Shown here: piece after piece, positions 21,208-29,289 of the stretch | Numbering within the stretch: position 1 is the first letter of the stretch | Layout: every line of letters starts with the position of its first letter | Origin: Symsagittifera roscoffensis | Taxonomy: Eukaryota; Xenacoelomorpha; Acoela; Convolutidae | Assembly (NCBI RefSeq): GCF_963678635.1 | Contig: NC_087065.1 | Location: 54,588,397 to 54,652,396, forward strand | Length of the DNA: 64,000 bases | Reading direction: 5' to 3' | Program-made: the position numbers and the translations under genes | The notes under the pieces: model-generated | Told to the model about the DNA's origin: nothing | The model's database searches: none | Seen by the model: only the letters and a program-made list of their open reading frames with translations

Positions 21208-21770
21208 GCGAGAGATCAGTTGTGCTTGACGTGGAAGGCTTTCGTTACAAGAAAAACGCCTTTGTGGTTAAAGAATTAGCAATAACAACTTCAGACTACA
21301 GCGATCGACTCATTTTCCTACCTCCAGTGAATTTCAATATACTACCAAAGCTTGAACAAAAAGCTTACAACTGGTTAACTAATTATTTACACGGTCTCCA
21401 TTGGGAAAACGGTGATTATCTTTATATAAACTTGAATCAAATACTTCAGAGTTTTGTGCTGAGAAATCCTGGTGCCGTTTTTTACGCTAAAGGAAAAGAA
21501 AAGACAGAATTTTTGGCCAAGTACTTGGACCGAAAGATTGAAAACCTAGATGATTTGGGCTGTCCTCGGGTTGAAAACTTATATTTTAAAAATTATCCAA
21601 GTTGCAATAAACATATTCCACATTACAACTCCAGGAATCATTGTGCCTTGAAGAAAACCAAGGTTTTTTATGATTGGTTGAAAAATGAACAACAGCGAGA
21701 GATCAGCGAAAGTGGAGACATACCTATCACAAAATTCAATGCTTTGTGCGTGGATGACTCCAGAGGGTGA
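21201..21770 (+). CDS. Polinton protein with possible DEDD-type exonuclease motif
   Basis: 189 codons. Begins VVLDVEGFRYKKNAFVVKELAI: a buried strand with D-x-E then a second strand, the arrangement of exonuclease motif I in the RNase H-like DEDD superfamily. Near residues 137-160 comes HIPHYNSRNHCALKKTKVF, where an H-x-C-A-L pattern resembles the late histidine-containing motif of DEDDh enzymes. A clear middle motif is not seen, so the nuclease role is a suggestion. Proteins with this DxEGF start are, as far as I recall, common next to Polinton genes in invertebrates. ATG overlaps the previous stop region by 7 bases. Confidence 0.65.
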   Translation: MLGERSVVLDVEGFRYKKNAFVVKELAITTSDYSDRLIFLPPVNFNILPKLEQKAYNWLTNYLHGLHWENGDYLYINLNQILQSFVLRNPGAVFYAKGKEKTEFLAKYLDRKIENLDDLGCPRVENLYFKNYPSCNKHIPHYNSRNHCALKKTKVFYDWLKNEQQREISESGDIPITKFNALCVDDSRG

Positions 21771-22026
21771 TATTAAAATTTCATTAACGAGAATAGAGCG
21801 TATTGATTGCAGTGGCCAAATTGTTCAGAGGAAGGAGCAAATAATAATTTCCGAAGAAGAGTTGTCTACGTTGAAGAGGTTTTTTCCAGTTATTGATCAA
21901 TTTGTATACTTCCAGAGATTCAAGTTTATCAGAAATGTTAGCCAGCAAGCGAGGAGTATGTCTTCCCGAACTAGTCTTAGTACCCAAACGTCAGCCAGGA
22001 GTTCAGATGGATCTAAACAGCAGTGA
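21685..22026 (+). CDS. Polinton hypothetical protein 3
   Basis: 113 codons, overlapping the previous gene by 86 bases. Residues 25-75 look like a small beta-rich domain (GDIKISLTRIERIDCSGQIV then KEQIIISEEELSTLKRFFP), which recalls, weakly, the layout of PC4-type single-strand DNA-binding domains: strands followed by an LS/IS-EE helix. The last 30 residues are Ser/Arg/Gln-rich and look disordered. No firm family. Confidence 0.55.
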   Translation: MNNSERSAKVETYLSQNSMLCAWMTPEGDIKISLTRIERIDCSGQIVQRKEQIIISEEELSTLKRFFPVIDQFVYFQRFKFIRNVSQQARSMSSRTSLSTQTSARSSDGSKQQ

Positions 22027-22189
22027 ATTGCCAGATGAGATTAAGACGATTGTGAAAGAGGATACTGTGAAGAAAATAATGTACTACAAAAAAACCGCAA
22101 ATATCCCAGCAAACTTTGTTTTAGAAATGCATGACATAAATGATAGAGATTTCACACGTTATGAAATTTTTTACTGTTCTCAAAAGTAA
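21893..22189 (+). CDS. Polinton small hypothetical protein 4
   Basis: Up to 98 codons; a more likely start is the ATG at 22,010, giving 59 residues beginning MDLNSSELPDEIK and overlapping the previous frame by 17 bases, as neighbours do. Helical, charged, ends RYEIFYCSQK. Not recognised. The upstream part overlaps the coding end of the preceding gene and may be chance. Confidence 0.45.
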   Translation: MINLYTSRDSSLSEMLASKRGVCLPELVLVPKRQPGVQMDLNSSELPDEIKTIVKEDTVKKIMYYKKTANIPANFVLEMHDINDRDFTRYEIFYCSQK

Positions 22190-22260
22190 TTTAATTTTTT
22201 ACAAGCTTCATTCGCAGAGAGAAAAAGTCTAACGCAGTCTGTAGAATAAATAGTTTCTCA

Positions 22261-22547
22261 AATGTCAGAAGCAACAACAGCAGTAGATGAACCTGACGCA
22301 ACATTAGTAACAGAGTTTGTTTATAACGAGACAAGCAGTGAAAAAAAAATCATGGAAGTTTTGTAACAATGTAACTTTGCCAAGGTCTGAAGTAGTTTTT
22401 GTTGCGCAAATGGTAGTAATTCTAATTTTACTAACTTTCTGCATTCTCAAACTTTCTTTCACTAAATTAAGTTGCGAAGAAACGTCAGTTTGGTTCTCGA
22501 TTTTATCAGGCTTGGTTGGTTACGTACTACCAAACCCAAGAATATGA
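22261..22547 (+). pseudogene. Polinton two-helix membrane protein, frameshifted in an A-run
   Basis: An ATG at 22,261 opens a short acidic N-terminus (MSEATTAVDEPDATLV) that ends at TAA after 34 codons. The other frame, open from 22,317, holds LPRSEVVFVAQMVVILILLT (first membrane helix), a short Cys-containing loop, then WFSILSGLVGYVLPNPRI (second helix). A run of nine A at about 22,341-22,350 is where the frames would join, so a one-base indel or slippage is likely. A small protein with SEVVF...Q and a GYxLPNP end is, to my knowledge, recurrent in Polintons and may sit in the virion membrane. Its stop overlaps the ATPase start (ATGA). Confidence 0.65.
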
Positions 22548-23245
22548 ATAAAGTGATTGATACTTCGACAAGAATTTTTATGGCGATAGTGGGACCTTCA
22601 GGATCCGGGAAAACTGAGTTAATTTTGAAACTTCTGATGGGAAATACTTTTTACCCTAAATTTGGAACCGTTCTATATCTTTACAAAGAGATGCAACCTG
22701 CATTCTCAGAAAAAGTGTCTTCTCGCGAAGTGAATATGGAGTTCATGAAATTCGACGGATTCGAATCTGTGAGAAAATTAGAAAATGTTCTTCTAGTTTT
22801 CGATGATTCATGTGAAGACATCTATAATGACAAGGAATTTGTTAGGTTAGCGACAGCGGGTAGACATAGAGGGATAGATGTAATATATGTTAAGCATAAC
22901 TTGTTTCAACAAAGTCGATGGTCGCGTACGATTGATTTGAACACTTCACACATCATTCTGTTCAAATCGCCTCGCGACGTTCAGCAACTAGATCTATTAG
23001 GAAGACAATTGAATGTATCAAAATTTTTGAGAAACTGTTACGAATTAGCTACCAGAGACTCTTTTGGACATCTTCTAATCGACTTGGACCCCCGTACATC
23101 AGATTGTTTGAGATATTGTTCAAATATCACACCACCTGGGCCAACAGTTTTTTATTTACCCTTATCTGAAGCAGAAACTACTCCAATCACAAATGAAAAA
23201 GAAAAACTTATCTATTCTGCGGCATATGGTACAACTGAAACCTGA
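22544..23245 (+). CDS. ATP: FtsK/HerA-type DNA packaging ATPase
   Basis: 233 residues from the ATG at 22,544, which overlaps the upstream stop as ATGA; the frame is open further upstream but that part covers the neighbouring gene. Walker A GPSGSGKT at residues 17-24 and Walker B VLLVFDDS at about 83-90, followed by GRHRGIDVIYVKHNLFQQ, the sensor-like segment typical of virus packaging ATPases of the A32/FtsK-HerA group. Such enzymes pump the genome into capsids. Together with capsid and protease genes it supports a virus-like life style. Length is normal for the family. Confidence 0.93.
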   Translation: MNKVIDTSTRIFMAIVGPSGSGKTELILKLLMGNTFYPKFGTVLYLYKEMQPAFSEKVSSREVNMEFMKFDGFESVRKLENVLLVFDDSCEDIYNDKEFVRLATAGRHRGIDVIYVKHNLFQQSRWSRTIDLNTSHIILFKSPRDVQQLDLLGRQLNVSKFLRNCYELATRDSFGHLLIDLDPRTSDCLRYCSNITPPGPTVFYLPLSEAETTPITNEKEKLIYSAAYGTTET

Positions 23246-23498
23246 CCAGCTAAGAAGATTAATTAGAAAAACTTCAAATCGTGAGATCATAACACTTGTT
23301 TGTGAATGTTTGCTCAATGTAGTCAATGGAAACGTACCCGTTAAAATCGCAAACATCGAACGATTCGAGACAGCATACAAATACTTATTAACTCCAAAAA
23401 CCAGTGTTGTCAAAAAACGTGCGATTATTTTGAGTAAAGAAGGCTTCCATTTAGTTCGACAAATACTTTATTTTTGTTACAAGTACCTCACAACTTAA
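23193..23498 (+). CDS. Polinton small virion-type protein
   Basis: Up to 101 codons, overlapping the ATPase end; the ATG at 23,226 gives a cleaner 90-residue protein. Pattern: REIITLVCECLLNVVNGNVPV, then IERFETAYKYLLTPKTSVVKKRAIIL and a Gly/hydrophobic tail. Small Polinton and adintovirus proteins with a NVxNGxxPV core, a KRAxL segment and a hydrophobic tail are known to me as a recurring but functionally unassigned class. The tail here is only weakly hydrophobic. The stop TAA overlaps the next ATG (TAATG). Confidence 0.65.
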   Translation: MKKKNLSILRHMVQLKPDQLRRLIRKTSNREIITLVCECLLNVVNGNVPVKIANIERFETAYKYLLTPKTSVVKKRAIILSKEGFHLVRQILYFCYKYLTT

Positions 23499-24358
23499 TG
23501 ATGACTGCTGAAGAATTCATTCTAATTCCGAAACATTTATATGTTAAAGAGCAGCCACATGCTGCACGTGTTCTTCATGATAATAATATTAAACATAAAA
23601 ATGCTCAACTGTCCTATCTTAACCGGCTTAGACCCCAATTACCTCCACAAACTAGTAAGACTACTGCAACGAAGGAAACATTTACGGATAATGTTGAGCC
23701 CCAACAAGAACAGCTTAAACTGTTAACGGACGATGAAGAAGTACCGGTCGAACGTGTTAAAGACGAAAAACTAGAAGAGAAACACAATAGACAGACCGAA
23801 AGCATTTTAGGACAGTTACAAGTTTTAGAAGACAAAAAATTTGTTAGAGCAAAAACCGTACTTGAAATTATAGAAAATTCAGAAAGAGTAACCATAAACC
23901 ATGACAATGAGGTGATATATGTAGATAAAGTACCAACAGGACTTAAAGCTACAATATTTTTATACGACATACAACAACCAACGAAAAAACTACACAATCC
24001 GGCGTTCATTAACATTTTAACTGCTCTCAACTTGAATGAAAACCTGGTAATAAATCGAAATGCCAAACACGCGGTTCAGTCAGCGTCTTTTAACGCTCAA
24101 GAGAAACGAGAACCCGGACCCTCAAGAACCCGCTCAACATCGCCCACTTGGCAGGAAAAAAGTAGTGCAAACCTTAAGAGAAGTAAAAAACACAAACGAA
24201 AAAGTCTCAGCGGTAATAGAAAAACCCAAAACCAAAAACGTGAAAAAGAGTCAGAAGAAGGCTCTGACTCATACGGAACGCCCCATAACGATTCAGATTC
24301 TCCAACGTCAGAAAAGACGAAGGCGCAAACAAAACAATGGGAAAATTACCAAGATTGA
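23498..24358 (+). CDS. Polinton conserved virion-associated protein (candidate)
   Basis: 286 codons from the ATG at 23,498 (MMTAEEFILIPKHLYV). N-terminal motif YVKEQPHAARVLHDNNIKHK and central IFLYDIQQPTKKLHNP are patterns I recall from a protein found in most animal Polintons between ATPase and integrase. Middle part is charged and probably coiled; the C-terminal 90 residues are Ser/Lys/Arg/Glu-rich with several basic clusters (KRSKKHKRK), suited to DNA binding or nuclear import. The last 299 bases also code for the integrase N-terminus in another frame. Function not known; a virion core role is inference. Confidence 0.7.
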   Translation: MMTAEEFILIPKHLYVKEQPHAARVLHDNNIKHKNAQLSYLNRLRPQLPPQTSKTTATKETFTDNVEPQQEQLKLLTDDEEVPVERVKDEKLEEKHNRQTESILGQLQVLEDKKFVRAKTVLEIIENSERVTINHDNEVIYVDKVPTGLKATIFLYDIQQPTKKLHNPAFINILTALNLNENLVINRNAKHAVQSASFNAQEKREPGPSRTRSTSPTWQEKSSANLKRSKKHKRKSLSGNRKTQNQKREKESEEGSDSYGTPHNDSDSPTSEKTKAQTKQWENYQD

Positions 24359-25280
24359 AGAAAAATTGTTGAAAACTAAATACAGTGACAAAGGTCCCGC
24401 GTTATTTGGTAGTGTGAACAACTTGATAAAAGCAAGCAATTTGTCGCGAAAGAAAGTTAAACATTTCCATCATACTGAACCTGCTTACACAAAATATCGA
24501 ACTGTGATCCGAAAAACGCCGCGACTCAAGGTCATAGTTTACGATATCGACGAAATCTGGTCATTAGATCTGGCCTTTGTTGATAAACTTGCCCAGTACA
24601 ACCATGATGTTAAGTATCTGCTTGTTGCAGTTGTCTGCATGTCCCGCTATCTCAGAGTGCAACCCTTGAAATCAAAGTATGCTACTACAACAGCAGAAGC
24701 GTTCAAACTAATGATAACGACAAAACAACCGGAAAAAGTATGGGTGGACAAGGGCACAGAGTTTAAAGGGTCCTTCGAAGCATTATGTAAAAAGAAAGGC
24801 ATAAACACATATAGCACAGAGAGCGAGAAAAAGTCCGCATTCGCTGAGAGAAATATCCGTTCCTTGAAAAATCTTATTTATAAGTACTTGGAGGATAAAT
24901 GGACTTACTCATACATTGACAAATTGCAAGATTTTGTCAATGCAATTAATTCGAGAACAAATCGTGTCACAAATCTTGCACCAATGAAAGTAACTAAAAA
25001 AGATGTTCCTCGCCTGATTTCATTAAGAGCAGAACAGTCTTTGAAGTTAGTTCGACGTCCAAAGCTTTATGTTGGTGATTATGTTAGACTTGCCAAAGTA
25101 GACATACGTTTTCGCAAGGGTTACAAACAATCGTTCACCGATGAAGTGTTTGAAGTTTTTGACATACCAACACGAAATCCCCCAACATACAATTTGATTG
25201 ATTCTAACAGAGAACCGATTGAGGGAAAATTTTACGAGTCTGAACTGATTCGCGTTCTGAAGAAGGACAATCATGACTGA
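24060..25280 (+). CDS. INT: Retroviral-like integrase (Polinton)
   Basis: 406 residues. Core triad: D170 in IWSLDLAFVD, D230 in VWVDKGTEF, E263 in KSAFAERNIRSLK, with 32 residues between the second Asp and the Glu. C-terminal domain from about residue 345 (YVGDYVRLAKVDIRFRKGY, FEVFDIPTRNPPTYNLID) is the SH3/chromo-type fold. The classical HHCC finger is not evident; the segment ALFGSVNNLIKAS is the usual Polinton replacement. The first 100 residues are very basic and overlap the preceding gene, so translation could also begin at a later codon. It inserts the element making the 6-bp duplication seen here. Confidence 0.93.
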   Translation: MPNTRFSQRLLTLKRNENPDPQEPAQHRPLGRKKVVQTLREVKNTNEKVSAVIEKPKTKNVKKSQKKALTHTERPITIQILQRQKRRRRKQNNGKITKIEEKLLKTKYSDKGPALFGSVNNLIKASNLSRKKVKHFHHTEPAYTKYRTVIRKTPRLKVIVYDIDEIWSLDLAFVDKLAQYNHDVKYLLVAVVCMSRYLRVQPLKSKYATTTAEAFKLMITTKQPEKVWVDKGTEFKGSFEALCKKKGINTYSTESEKKSAFAERNIRSLKNLIYKYLEDKWTYSYIDKLQDFVNAINSRTNRVTNLAPMKVTKKDVPRLISLRAEQSLKLVRRPKLYVGDYVRLAKVDIRFRKGYKQSFTDEVFEVFDIPTRNPPTYNLIDSNREPIEGKFYESELIRVLKKDNHD

Positions 25281-26166
25281 GGGCACTTCCGACAGTCTTT
25301 TCACCCATAATGTTCCCCCTTCCTTCACAATTACCCTAGTTTCATCTGCATCAATGAACGTTTTTAAGGATAACACTCTGGCCAACTTCAAAAATCTCCT
25401 GAGTGAAGAACTAAATTTGCAAGGTGAATGGAGAGTAGCAGTTACAGAAATTACCTTCCCTACTCAGATAAACAACGTAACTGACAACAACATTGTGTAC
25501 TACAAAAAAGATCGGGTTATAGCAAGCATGAAAGTTGAGAAAGACAAGATCTCCAGACCTTACCTTGGAGAAACAGCAAAATTAACAAAAGGAGAATATA
25601 CGAGCATTGATCAAATACTGGACGAGATTCGTCGAAAGACAGAATTAGAGAAATTGGATTACGTAATAGATCCAATAACCAAACATCTTTCCTTATGGCT
25701 GCATTATTGGGAAGGTATAACTTTTTCAAGCCCGCAAATTCCTAGTCTACTTGGATTCAAAGGCGTCAGAGATGGAACTGGTTATCATATAGGTTACAAA
25801 CAAGGAAGCACGAAACATAGCACATTCTCTACCCAAGATCTTATTGCTGACTATCCCGTTGATGTATGCGCTGGTACTCAGCTTATGTTTCTTTATCTGG
25901 ACATAATTCATTATCAAATAGTCGGAGACACAAAAGCACCCCTTTTACGAGTCATTGATACAAATCGTCGAGTGAAAAACGGTTACGCATGTACAATTGA
26001 ACCGAATCATCGTAAAGTGTTTAGTAATTTGGATTTTAAAAAACTTTTGGTCAATAATATTTCCAATATTTCTGTGAACTTGCGCACAGAAACTGGAGGA
26101 CTTGTTCCTTTCGCTGGAGGGGGAAAAGTTGTTCTGACTTTGAAATTTCAAAAGTTTAGCAATTGA
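25273..26166 (+). CDS. mCP: Minor capsid (penton-like single jelly roll) protein
   Basis: 297 residues, ATG overlapping the integrase end by 8 bases. The N-terminal pattern FTITLVSSASMNVFKDNTLANF, then LNLQGEWRVAVTEITFP, is the hallmark start of Polinton penton-base homologues; the rest alternates beta strands, ending GKVVLTLKFQKFSN. It would close the five-fold vertices of an icosahedral capsid built from the major capsid protein encoded 400 bases downstream. No frame breaks. Confidence 0.85.
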   Translation: MTEGTSDSLFTHNVPPSFTITLVSSASMNVFKDNTLANFKNLLSEELNLQGEWRVAVTEITFPTQINNVTDNNIVYYKKDRVIASMKVEKDKISRPYLGETAKLTKGEYTSIDQILDEIRRKTELEKLDYVIDPITKHLSLWLHYWEGITFSSPQIPSLLGFKGVRDGTGYHIGYKQGSTKHSTFSTQDLIADYPVDVCAGTQLMFLYLDIIHYQIVGDTKAPLLRVIDTNRRVKNGYACTIEPNHRKVFSNLDFKKLLVNNISNISVNLRTETGGLVPFAGGGKVVLTLKFQKFSN

Positions 26167-26579
26167 TCAAAATGGATTCATATTACCACAACCAAGCAAA
26201 CCTACCACATTTCTCGGGGCATTATAGACAACGAGGCAGTGGCTTCGGTGCATTAGCCTTGGGAATAGGAAGAGTCGCACTTCCACTGGCTCGAAAATTT
26301 GTGATACCCGCGGCTAAAAAAATCGGAAAAGAACTACTTCTTCAGGCAGCTCCAGAACTGATAGAAGTTGCAACAAAAAGAAAAAGTCCTAAGCAGGCAC
26401 TCAAAAGCACCGTTAGAAAAACAATCAAAAAGCAAGTAGGAGGAGGAAGTACATCTCGGAAAAGTCATCCGAAAAGAACGACGGCGTTTAAACGAAAAAC
26501 GAGACGCGTCATTCCCAGAAAACGAACTGCACAGAGAAGTCGCTCCGATTTCTTTACAAGGGTTAAAAATGATTTCTAA
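26163..26579 (+). CDS. Basic virion core-like protein
   Basis: 138 residues, overlapping the minor capsid stop by 4 bases and the major capsid start by 11. N-terminal GSGFGALALGIGRVALPLA is a glycine/hydrophobic segment that may interact with membranes; then an Ala/Lys helix (KKIGKELLLQAAPEL), then a strongly basic tail of Lys/Arg pairs. This composition matches adenovirus-type core or pVI/pX-like proteins that occupy this slot in Polintons. Assignment is by composition and position between the two capsid genes. Confidence 0.65.
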   Translation: MIKMDSYYHNQANLPHFSGHYRQRGSGFGALALGIGRVALPLARKFVIPAAKKIGKELLLQAAPELIEVATKRKSPKQALKSTVRKTIKKQVGGGSTSRKSHPKRTTAFKRKTRRVIPRKRTAQRSRSDFFTRVKNDF

Positions 26580-27885
26580 TTTAATCCCGAGTGAAGCAAC
26601 TCACAGCTCCTTGGACTTATTTGAGAAACCGCCTTTGCTTGTCACTTTTGAAAATGCATTCACCCAAAAAATTGGACCTTCCTACTCCCCTGATGGTCCT
26701 ATGCTAGAGTTTGAAGTACTCGGCGACAGAAATAATTTCATCGATCTTCAACGTACTCGTTTGGAAATAGTTGCACGAATTGTTCGAAGCAATGGAAACG
26801 TGCTTCGAACACATGCTACAGAGGCGGCAAACAGAGATACGCCGTATTTTGTTAACAATCCTTTATCTTCATTATTTTCTGAGTGTACACTGTCTCTGAA
26901 TGGTGAAAAAATATCAACTACCAATGCTAATTTTGCCCATAAAAGCTTTATTGAGACCGAGTTTTCATACGGTAATGATGCCAAGAAAACATGGTTGGCT
27001 TGTCAAGGTTATTATTATGAAGAAAATCCATCAGCCATTGACGGTGCTGGAAGGAGAGCTGATGATGTTACGGAGCGTAAAGGTCTCGTTGCGGCCTCGA
27101 GCGAGCTGAAGCTATTTGGTAAAATTGCTTGCGATTTTTTGTCGTGTGACAAGCATCTACTTAGCGGTGTGACAATAAGATTGTCTCTTAGACGTTCTCC
27201 TAATGATTTTGTTGTCATATCTGAAGATGCAGCTAAACACTACAAGGTCCAAATAATCGAAGCTAACCTCTATGTCAGAAAGATGACTGTGACTGACTAT
27301 GTTCTCTCATCAATAGAAAAAACTTTGTTGAAGAACCCGGCAATTTACAATTACATCGAAGTAGTACCAAAAACGTTTCTCGCAACTGCAGGAGTACAAA
27401 GCTGGCGACAAGAGGATGTTTTTGCAAAAGAACCTGTTCGAAGAATGATAGTAGCAATGAGCATAAACGAAGCATATTTGGGTACTAATAGAACAAACCC
27501 TTTTCATTACCAGAAATTTGGGTTGAATGAGATCATTGTTTACAGAAACGGTCTACCCATTACCGGAACTCCCATCTCAACATCAGAAAATAAAAGAATT
27601 TATTACAATACGCTTGAGGCTCTTGATTTTGTTTTAAACACTAGTCATGGAATCAGTCTCGCTAATTATGATAATCATTATATTATGGCTTTTGATCTCA
27701 CGTCTACTCAGGAGGCTTCACACGATTTTATTCATCCTGAATTGACCAATTGCACTATTTCGCTCGAACTCAAGTTTGACGCAGGTCTCGCTAATAACGT
27801 CGAGTTATTGTTTATGGGAGAGCGTGCATCAACAGTTTATGTGCGTTCAGATAGAAAAATTACCAAAAACACTCTTATGACCTAA
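26569..27885 (+). CDS. MCP: Major capsid protein (double jelly roll)
   Basis: 438 residues, a usual Polinton length. Starts SSLDLFEKPPLLVTFENAF, followed by GPMLEFEVLGDRNNFIDL and LEIVARIVRSNG, the signature of Polinton hexon-like capsid proteins; later FVNNPLSSLFSECTLSLNGE is the conserved strand-turn region of the first jelly roll. The last part (LTNCTISLELKFDAGL, VELLFMGERAS) completes the second. No stops or frameshifts. It forms the trimeric capsomers of the predicted virion. Confidence 0.93.
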   Translation: MISNLIPSEATHSSLDLFEKPPLLVTFENAFTQKIGPSYSPDGPMLEFEVLGDRNNFIDLQRTRLEIVARIVRSNGNVLRTHATEAANRDTPYFVNNPLSSLFSECTLSLNGEKISTTNANFAHKSFIETEFSYGNDAKKTWLACQGYYYEENPSAIDGAGRRADDVTERKGLVAASSELKLFGKIACDFLSCDKHLLSGVTIRLSLRRSPNDFVVISEDAAKHYKVQIIEANLYVRKMTVTDYVLSSIEKTLLKNPAIYNYIEVVPKTFLATAGVQSWRQEDVFAKEPVRRMIVAMSINEAYLGTNRTNPFHYQKFGLNEIIVYRNGLPITGTPISTSENKRIYYNTLEALDFVLNTSHGISLANYDNHYIMAFDLTSTQEASHDFIHPELTNCTISLELKFDAGLANNVELLFMGERASTVYVRSDRKITKNTLMT

Positions 27886-27892
27886 GATAGAC

Positions 27893-28330
27893 ATGGATAA
27901 TCTTCAACTAGTAGAAATTATTAACCGTTGTAAACATTTGAAACATCGCTTTAGAGGTGTTTTTCCGGCAGATTTGCCATGCTCTTCAGTACTGAAAAAC
28001 GATAATACGTTCATGATTATGAATGCCTCACCATCGGATCAACCTGGAACCCACTGGTTGCTTTTTGCTCAAGCTGGAGGACAGATATTCTTCGCAGATC
28101 CTCTAGGTAAACGATTATGTGATTATCCCCTCGTGTACAAGAATATGCGACGAACAATTCACGAGGGAAATCAGCTACTGTTGAAAAAACCAATACAATC
28201 AGCTGATTCAGTGTTATGCGGACTTTATTGTATTTATGTTGCTCATGTTATAATTACAAACAAATTTCCAATAGGTTTCAAACTTAATGATCATGATTTG
28301 ATAAGATTTGCCAAACATATGTTATTCTAA
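27893..28330 (+). CDS. PRO: Adenain-like cysteine protease (Ulp1 fold)
   Basis: 145 residues, 7 bases after the capsid gene. Catalytic residues visible: His54 in PGTHWLLF, Asp69 in IFFADPLG, Gln102 in KPIQSAD and Cys109 in SVLCGLYC. Spacing is that of adenovirus-type maturation proteases, only somewhat shorter than adenain. It would cut capsid or core precursors during virion maturation. The gene ends the main plus-strand structural block; the sequence after it turns AT-rich. Confidence 0.92.
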   Translation: MDNLQLVEIINRCKHLKHRFRGVFPADLPCSSVLKNDNTFMIMNASPSDQPGTHWLLFAQAGGQIFFADPLGKRLCDYPLVYKNMRRTIHEGNQLLLKKPIQSADSVLCGLYCIYVAHVIITNKFPIGFKLNDHDLIRFAKHMLF

Positions 28331-28438
28331 ATTAATTTATTGATGTTTTTGTAAAATTTATAAATTCGTTTTTTTTTTTCAATTCATTCTTATTAACAAC
28401 AAAGTTTTTTTCTGCAAGTTTATGTGAACCGCGAAAAG

Positions 28439-28542
28439 TTTCATATCAAGTCCTTCGAATTATTAAGGCATGGCCGTTTGGTTTAAGGGGCAATAGCTAA
28501 CCCGGCGTTGCTCGTCGCTACGCTCCTCGGGAACGCCTCCCG
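28439..28542 (+). repeat. Internal inverted repeat of the Polinton, left arm (104 bp)
   Basis: Matches 32,037-32,140 in reverse complement with two mismatches seen. It holds a GC-rich core AACCCGGCGTTGCTCGTCGC that can also fold locally (GGCGTT...AACGCC). The two arms bracket a 3.5-kb cassette of three genes and a structured non-coding region. Confidence 0.93.
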
Positions 28543-28554
28543 CTTGTGTAGTAA

Positions 28555-28557
<3 letters not shown>

Positions 28558-28596
<39 letters not shown>
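28558..28596. repeat. 39-base poly(T) tract
   Basis: Uninterrupted T run directly inside the left internal inverted repeat and just past the 3' end of the minus-strand genes. On the minus strand it is a 39-base poly(A), so it could be a captured poly(A) tail or part of a terminator. Length in the assembly may be unreliable. Confidence 0.9.
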
Positions 28597-28597
<1 letters not shown>

Positions 28598-28625
28598 GTA
28601 TACAAGAGCGAAAGAAAACCAATAT

Positions 28626-29252
28626 TTAAAACTTGAATTTCTTCTCCATGATAAATTTCACAAACAAAGTGTTTGAATCAATTTCCATACAACCATACCC
28701 ACTTAAAATTATGTCAATTATTTTAGAAAACTCAGCAGCGTTTTCACCATTCAAAATATTAGTAAAGCGTTCAATTGTTACGTTAGTAATCAGGTCAGTT
28801 TGAGTTTGAACAGATTTAGTCTGCGAGCCGAAGCAAACTTGAGGCAATCGTCTGCGAACTGGAACACCACTAACATCTAAGTTGTTGATAGAGTTATAAT
28901 TCACAGCTATTTTCAGTTTTTCCATCAGAGGGCCAGACAATTCATAGTTGGAGCAACCCAAAATTAAATATTTGAATGTAGAGAGAAGACAAGGAACAAC
29001 GAAGGCTTTTGAAGTCATCTTGTTAAGTAAATCGGTAGACTCTTTCGTAAATTCGACCAGCACATGATAATGTTTTTCGTTGTCAATCGAATGGTTGCAA
29101 AAATCTAATTTATTCGAATGGGAGGATACTGCAAAATTTGCTTTTGAAGCGAAGCCTGAAAAGTTGGGTTCATGATTCAGGATGAAAAATTTGTAATTTT
29201 TACGGAATTGTTTGAAATAATCAGGGGATTGCTCATACATTGCTTCAACCAT
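28626..29252 (-). CDS. Polinton cassette protein with HUH-like HxH motif
   Basis: 208 residues on the minus strand, 37 bases downstream of the PC4-like gene. Residues 59-68 read EKHYHVLVEF: His-x-His followed by hydrophobic residues, the form of motif 2 in HUH rolling-circle endonucleases (Rep, parvovirus NS1). Before it, YKFFILNHEP (20-29) could be motif 1, a strand with a polar end. A catalytic Tyr motif is not obvious; candidates are Y94 or Y101 region. No helicase follows. The assignment is tentative; if right, it may be a Rep-derived origin-binding protein. No known Polinton core gene matches it. Confidence 0.6.
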   Translation of the reverse strand: MVEAMYEQSPDYFKQFRKNYKFFILNHEPNFSGFASKANFAVSSHSNKLDFCNHSIDNEKHYHVLVEFTKESTDLLNKMTSKAFVVPCLLSTFKYLILGCSNYELSGPLMEKLKIAVNYNSINNLDVSGVPVRRRLPQVCFGSQTKSVQTQTDLITNVTIERFTNILNGENAAEFSKIIDIILSGYGCMEIDSNTLFVKFIMEKKFKF

Positions 29253-29289
29253 TGCTTTGAAGTTTCAATCGAATAACGAGTTGATAATG

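Noticed and set aside
28470-28540. tRNA or SINE head in the internal inverted repeat (GTTTGGTTTAAGGGG looks like an A box)
   Set aside because: No B box at the right distance and no cloverleaf; the poly(T) beside it is not enough for a SINE call.
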